From the NCBI GenBank assembly GCA_025997795.1, contig BNVB01000069.1, positions 1 through 10,585 of the forward strand: a stretch of DNA of 10,585 nucleotides, written 5' to 3'. The translations under genes and the position numbers were made by a program. Under the pieces are notes generated by a model. It was not told where the DNA came from. It did no database searches and was given only the letters and a program-made list of their open reading frames with translations. This DNA is from Spirochaetia bacterium. GTDB taxonomy: Bacteria; Spirochaetota; Spirochaetia; Treponematales; Breznakiellaceae. Below, in pieces: positions 7,900 through 10,585 of this stretch. Every line of letters begins with the position of its first letter. The first letter of the stretch is position 1.

Positions 7900-7917
7900 T
7901 ACATGCCAAGGCATGCA
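7900..7917 (-). promoter_or_regulatory. Dyad / possible 5'-leader hairpin ahead of phnS
   Basis: The core CATGCC-TT-GGCATG (7902-7915) is a perfect 14-bp palindrome. As minus-strand RNA it can extend to a 7-bp stem, UGCAUGC and GCAUGUA (one G-U pair), closed by a CUUG tetraloop. It ends 6 nt before the phnS ribosome site. It could be an operator for a dimeric repressor or a leader hairpin that affects translation or mRNA stability. The sequence alone does not decide between these. Confidence 0.5.
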
Positions 7918-7930
7918 TTTACTTTAGGAT

Positions 7931-7936
7931 CAGTAA
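7931..7936 (-). promoter_or_regulatory. Weak candidate -10 element for the phn operon
   Basis: TTTACT on the minus strand matches the -10 consensus at 4 of 6 positions. It begins 10 bp after the last of the four 11-bp-spaced hexamers. In Escherichia coli the Pho box also sits about 10 bp upstream of the -10 and replaces the -35. A second candidate, TAAAGT (7926-7921), is equally good by sequence. Both are weak, as expected for an activator-dependent promoter. Confidence 0.35.
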
Positions 7937-7946
7937 AAACAGGTAA

Positions 7947-7985
7947 CATTAAATTCGTATTAGTGTTGTGTTAATTTTGGGTTAA
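7947..7985 (-). promoter_or_regulatory. Pho-box-like array: four hexamers at exact 11-bp period
   Basis: On the minus strand, facing phnS, the hexamers TTAACC (7985-7980), TTAACA (7974-7969), CTAATA (7963-7958) and TTAATG (7952-7947) are each separated by exactly 5 bp. TAA is in the same phase in all four. PhoB/PhoP response regulators bind direct repeats with an 11-bp period; the Bacillus PhoP form is TT(A/C/T)A(C/T)A repeated with about 5 bp between. An operon that releases phosphate from 2-AEP is a natural Pho-regulon member. The repeat is seen directly; the regulator is inferred, and none is encoded in the window. The surrounding AT-rich sequence raises the chance of coincidental matches. 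Confidence 0.5.
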
Positions 7986-8006
7986 TCGGTACAGCAGAAA
8001 ATATTT

Positions 8007-8056
8007 TTGACAAATATTCTTGACACTCTTGACAAGTTTTCCGGATATTCTACACT
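8007..8056 (+). promoter_or_regulatory. Promoter with three TTGACA boxes for the NlpE-like lipoprotein
   Basis: TTGACA occurs at 8007-8012, 8020-8025 and 8029-8034. The third pairs with TACACT (8051-8056, 4 of 6 to the -10 consensus) at a 16-bp spacing, about 30 bp before the ATG at 8086. A GGAGG ribosome site follows at 8076-8080. The two upstream copies may be accidental, alternative -35 boxes, or binding sites for a regulator. It diverges from the phn operon control region. Confidence 0.5.
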
Positions 8057-8085
8057 TAAGATAGACCAAAAATCCGGAGGATTTT

Positions 8086-8487
8086 ATGAAGAGAAAAGGT
8101 ATCGTGTTGTTTGCTTTCTGCGTTTTATTGGGAGCATGTACCCAGAAAGGTGACCTGGCGCACAACTCCCGAAACAGTTTAAACTGGGCCGGTGTTTACG
8201 AAGGAACCGTACCGGGGGCCAATTCCCGCATCCATGTTGTTATAACCTTGAACAAGGATGAATCGTTTTTGGTAACAACCCAGTATCTGGATAAGAGTGA
8301 GGAAATTTTTACCAATACCGGGACATTCACCTGGAGTGCGGATGGCAGTACCATCACCCTGAAAGACACAAGCCCGCAGTATTATCAGGTAGGCGAAGGT
8401 AAACTTATTCAGCTGGATATGTCCGGCAAAAAAATTACCGGCGAGCTTGCCGACAGCTACGAACTTACGCAAACCGAAAGGCGGTAA
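8086..8487 (+). CDS. NlpE-like small lipoprotein without the CxxC pair
   Basis: A 133-residue lipoprotein. The signal peptide is MKRKG, hydrophobic residues 6-15, then LLGAC with probable lipidated C18. The mature part fits the NlpE N-terminal domain: WAGVYEGTVPGANSRI (34-49), a beta-rich body, GTFTWSADGSTITL (79-92), VGEGKLIQLDMSGKKITGEL (102-121) and a final Y.LT. In NlpE, the outer-membrane lipoprotein tied to Cpx envelope stress and copper tolerance in enterics, this motif reads PCADC. Here it is PGANS, so both cysteines are missing and metal or disulfide chemistry at that site is unlikely. The ATG has GGAGG with 5 nt spacing. It stands alone between the divergent phn operon and the LuxR-type gene. 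A surface or envelope role is likely; the precise function is unknown. Confidence 0.8.
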   Translation: MKRKGIVLFAFCVLLGACTQKGDLAHNSRNSLNWAGVYEGTVPGANSRIHVVITLNKDESFLVTTQYLDKSEEIFTNTGTFTWSADGSTITLKDTSPQYYQVGEGKLIQLDMSGKKITGELADSYELTQTERR

Positions 8488-8525
8488 CCCGCAGCATTGA
8501 CACTTTGTAAAATCCTGGCAAAAGG

Positions 8526-8554
8526 TTGTTTTTTTTCATTGCCCATGATATATT
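8526..8554 (+). promoter_or_regulatory. Candidate promoter of the membrane LuxR-type gene
   Basis: TTGTTT (8526-8531) and TATATT (8549-8554, 5 of 6 to consensus) lie 17 bp apart. TG at 8546-8547 makes an extended -10. The start codon at 8605 is 50 bp downstream. The -35 is weak (3 of 6). The rest of the 117-bp gap holds a T run (8529-8536) with no convincing stem in front of it. Confidence 0.45.
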
Positions 8555-8604
8555 AACCCATGGATTTTGGAACCCCGGATGTCCTCTAAAGAGGAACCCC
8601 GCAA

Positions 8605-10149
8605 ATGAACCCTCATGAACCTCAACCGAACCCGGAGGGTGAAGGTTCCCCTCTTGATGGCCGCCGCCTCTTCCAGGCAGCTGCATGGCTTGTCCTGTTC
8701 GCCGGACTGTTGATAATCTACCTGAGTTATGTGCTTTTTGACTTCTTCCCCCCTGCGGTAGCGGGGGCGCAGGTTCAGATATATCTGCTTAACTTTGCGG
8801 GGATGGCTTTGGGTTCGGCGCTCTGCCCCCTGTTTCTGCCCCTCCCGCTTGCGCCTTCCGGGGGCATTTTTTTGCTGCTCAAAAGGCCCTGGGTTTCGGC
8901 GGCTTTTATCCTTTTGGTTGTACTGCCAAACATTGTAGTCCGTTCCTTGGGAGTGCCCTTTTGGTTTGGCTCAATGCCGGCGCGGGTTTTTATGGCCCTC
9001 AGTTCCGGTATGATGCAGTCCATAAGCTTTGGGCTGTTCTTTTTGTCACAGCTGCAAGTTCCTCACCCGAGGGGGCTTCAAGCTCCCAACCGGACGGGGT
9101 CTTATGCTCCGTTTCTGCTTGCGGCGGCGATGATGGGCGCGGTGGTTATCCGTAATGTCATGCCGTTGGTGCTGGAATATTTTGGCTTTACCGCCGAGCC
9201 TCTACGGGCCATGACACTGCTGTTCAAGGTTTTAAAATGGACAGCCCTGTGCTGGTGCCTCTCTGCGGTGGTCTGCGTTCTGGCTATGGGCAGAACCCAG
9301 GGTATGGCAAACAACGAAGGGGAAACGGAACATCCCCCTGCGAAGTCGAATCTGATTGTCCGGCTTGTCGGGCTGGCCGCAATCTTCTTTATCCTCAATT
9401 CGCTGCTGGAAATGCGCCTTTTCCCCCTGATAAGCGGCGCGGCGGGGGTGTACATGCCTTATTATCCGGCGGTGGTTCCGGCGGTGCTCCTGTTAAGTTT
9501 CCTGGCGGGCCGTTCCGCTTTGTTTGTGAGGGGGAAGATCGGGCCCTTCCTTCGGCTCCTCTTAATCCCGCTGATAATGCTGTTTATCCTGCTGCCGGCC
9601 CTGCATTTTCTTAATGTCGAATACCCGCTGTTTGCCCTGGCAATGAACAGCCTGGTCTCCATTGCCCATTTTACGATGTGGACTGTTTTTTCCACCGCCA
9701 CAGTCGAGTTGAGCCGGAAACGGGGCTTGTTTTATGTCTCGGCTTCGGCTATTTACCTGACCTACCTTTTTGCGTTTATCGGCCCCCTGATTGGTCCGCT
9801 TATCCCCAAGGGACCCGGTTTTATGGCGCTGGTGTCGGCGGTGGTGGCGCTGCTGTTTACGCTTCTGGCCTTTCGCGCACTTTTCCCCGGTCTGCCGCTG
9901 CTGGGGGAAAAAGGGCCGGAAGCTCCCCCAAAACCCTCAAAAGCGGTCAAGGAATTATTCAGCCAACGGAAACTGACCTCCCGGGAAACAGAGGTGGCGC
10001 TCCTCATGCTTGAGGGCCTTTCCAACGAGGCGATAGCGGAGAAAATTTCCCGCACCAAGGCAACGGTGGAGAAACACGCCTCCAATGTTTACCACAAATT
10101 TGGGGTGAACGATCGGGTTGAGTTTTTGGCGATATTTGTGCGGAAGTAA
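8605..10149 (+). CDS. Polytopic membrane protein with C-terminal LuxR-type HTH (membrane-bound regulator)
   Basis: A 514-residue protein with about 12 hydrophobic segments (roughly 23-45, 58-82, 97-113, 125-150, 166-190, 203-228, 250-269, 286-303, 315-334, 340-365, 376-400, 405-427), resembling a transporter fold. A short linker follows, then a LuxR/GerE HTH at 456-511: LTSRETEVALLMLEGLSNEAIAEKIS, then TVEKH and KFGVNDRVE. The conserved residues of that HTH family are all present. With an even number of segments, both ends are predicted to be cytoplasmic, so the DNA-binding part would be held at the membrane. Such fusions occur as expanded families in some Treponema and Eggerthella-type genomes, where they are thought to sense an unknown ligand through the membrane part. 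There is no phospho-receiver domain. A GAGGA ribosome site lies 9 nt before the ATG. Targets are unknown; the flanking lipoprotein genes are candidates. Confidence 0.85.
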   Translation: MNPHEPQPNPEGEGSPLDGRRLFQAAAWLVLFAGLLIIYLSYVLFDFFPPAVAGAQVQIYLLNFAGMALGSALCPLFLPLPLAPSGGIFLLLKRPWVSAAFILLVVLPNIVVRSLGVPFWFGSMPARVFMALSSGMMQSISFGLFFLSQLQVPHPRGLQAPNRTGSYAPFLLAAAMMGAVVIRNVMPLVLEYFGFTAEPLRAMTLLFKVLKWTALCWCLSAVVCVLAMGRTQGMANNEGETEHPPAKSNLIVRLVGLAAIFFILNSLLEMRLFPLISGAAGVYMPYYPAVVPAVLLLSFLAGRSALFVRGKIGPFLRLLLIPLIMLFILLPALHFLNVEYPLFALAMNSLVSIAHFTMWTVFSTATVELSRKRGLFYVSASAIYLTYLFAFIGPLIGPLIPKGPGFMALVSAVVALLFTLLAFRALFPGLPLLGEKGPEAPPKPSKAVKELFSQRKLTSRETEVALLMLEGLSNEAIAEKISRTKATVEKHASNVYHKFGVNDRVEFLAIFVRK

Positions 10150-10190
10150 GCCCGCACCATGCCCCGCAAATTCCCTTATAATCTTCATTT

Positions 10191-10252
10191 TTATGGTCTA
10201 CCCTACCTTTTTTTGTACGAATTATGGTCTACCCTACTTTTTTATGCACCGT
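10191..10252. repeat. Two 31-bp tandem repeats with a perfect 16-bp core
   Basis: TTATGGTCTACCCTAC occurs at 10191-10206 and 10222-10237. Each copy is followed by a T run and then a TG.AC remnant, giving about 25 identities over 31 bp. The 31-bp spacing is close to three helical turns, so both copies face the same side of DNA. They lie in the 150-bp gap between the LuxR-type gene and a lipoprotein gene, 48 bp before the latter's ATG. A double operator or activator site is the likeliest role. No strong stem precedes the T runs, so terminators are unlikely. A TATAAT (10177-10182) sits upstream without a matching -35. Confidence 0.7.
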
Positions 10253-10265
10253 TACGGGATAGAAT

Positions 10266-10283
10266 ATACAGCAGATACAGCAA
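10266..10283. repeat. Tandem 9-bp repeat just before a lipoprotein gene
   Basis: ATACAGCAG followed directly by ATACAGCAA, just ahead of the AAGGA ribosome site (10288-10292). The function is unknown. It may be a slippage product, or it may lie in the untranslated leader. Confidence 0.6.
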
Positions 10284-10299
10284 ATATAAGGATAAAATC

Positions 10300-10585
10300 A
10301 TGGACAAAAAACAAGGTACCCAGGTTTCTTTGGAAACCCAGGTTTCCAAGAAAACCTTTTTTGGAAGAACCCTTTTATTGACAGCGGCGCTGGTGTCAAC
10401 TTTGTTGACGATCACACTGGTAACATTCGTACTTTCCTCGTGTTCCATCCCCACCGGCGGAGAGGGCAACCTTACCCTGATCCTGCCCGATGGGAAGTTT
10501 GTTACCTATACTCCGGGATCAGGACCGGGGCCGAATGATGCCAGCCAGCTTACCTATATCATTCACGGAAGCGGCCCGGGCATAC
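10300..10585 (+). CDS. Unrecognised lipoprotein, N-terminal 95 residues (runs off the window)
   Basis: Only the first 95 codons are inside the window. AAGGA lies 7 nt before the ATG. Residues 1-23 are a long polar n-region containing the duplicated tetrapeptide TQVS (7-10 and 13-16). Residues 24-44 are hydrophobic and end in VLSSC, with probable lipidated C48. The mature part begins SIPTGGEGNLTLILPDGKF and goes on with a Gly/Pro-rich segment (72-80) and LTYIIHGSGPG (84-94). That style recalls families of beta-rich surface lipoproteins in termite-gut treponemes, but I do not recognise a named domain, and the catalytic or binding part may lie beyond the edge. Its promoter gap carries the 31-bp repeats, so control by the upstream LuxR-type protein is possible. 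Confidence 0.75.
   Translation, partial: MDKKQGTQVSLETQVSKKTFFGRTLLLTAALVSTLLTITLVTFVLSSCSIPTGGEGNLTLILPDGKFVTYTPGSGPGPNDASQLTYIIHGSGPGI
10318..10346 (+). repeat. Direct and inverted repeats in the lipoprotein n-region
   Basis: ACCCAGGTTTC occurs at 10318-10328 and 10336-10346, 18 bp apart (six codons, encoding TQVS twice). The same bases also form inverted repeats, such as GGTTTC-TTTG-GAAACC (10323-10338), so the early mRNA may fold just after the start codon. Confidence 0.7.

Noticed and set aside
7883..7918. N-terminal extension of the phnS product from an ATG at 7918
   Set aside because: It would place the strong AAGGAG site and the palindrome inside the coding region and spoil the signal peptide.
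8473..8537. Possible intrinsic terminator after the NlpE-like gene
   Set aside because: A short ACCG/CGGT stem at the gene end is far from the T run at 8529-8536, and only about 3 bp can pair directly before the run.
10118..10381. Plus-strand 87-codon frame across the 31-bp repeats
   Set aside because: It starts inside the LuxR HTH coding region in another frame and overlaps the lipoprotein start, which has the better ribosome site and signal peptide.

Overview
The window looks like part of a chromosome of a fairly GC-balanced bacterium, most likely a spirochaete of the termite-gut Treponema type. That placement is an inference. It rests on mid-range GC, several lipoproteins with short relaxed lipoboxes, and a 12-TM membrane protein with a LuxR-type HTH tail. 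No rRNA or other marker gene is present to confirm it.

Positions 1-7882 hold one long minus-strand gene cluster, which reads as a single operon of seven genes. From its promoter end it runs: phnS-type binding lipoprotein, phnT-type ATPase, a fused permease (PhnU2/AepW type), phnX, phnW, a bifunctional DAHP synthase-prephenate dehydratase, and the start of a probable histidinol dehydrogenase that leaves the window. Gaps are 42 bp or less, or the genes overlap by 4 bp (ATGA). The first five genes form a complete 2-aminoethylphosphonate (2-AEP) uptake and breakdown pathway. The ABC transporter imports 2-AEP, PhnW transaminates it with pyruvate to phosphonoacetaldehyde and alanine, and PhnX hydrolyses the C-P bond to acetaldehyde and phosphate. 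The last two genes belong to phenylalanine and histidine biosynthesis, so nutrient P/N scavenging appears to be coupled to amino acid synthesis.

Positions 7883-8085 are a divergent control region. On the minus strand, facing phnS, there are four TTAAC/TAAT-like hexamers at an exact 11-bp period, which resembles a PhoB/PhoP (Pho) box. A small dyad/hairpin follows, then a strong ribosome-binding site. On the plus strand there are three TTGACA boxes and a -10-like element in front of a small lipoprotein.

Positions 8086-10585 carry plus-strand genes: an NlpE-like lipoprotein that lacks the usual cysteine pair, a polytopic membrane protein with a LuxR HTH, and the start of an unrecognised lipoprotein. 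The 150-bp gap before the last gene holds a 31-bp imperfect tandem repeat with a perfect 16-bp core, and a separate 9-bp tandem repeat. I saw no tRNA, rRNA, CRISPR array, insertion sequence or clear intrinsic terminator.
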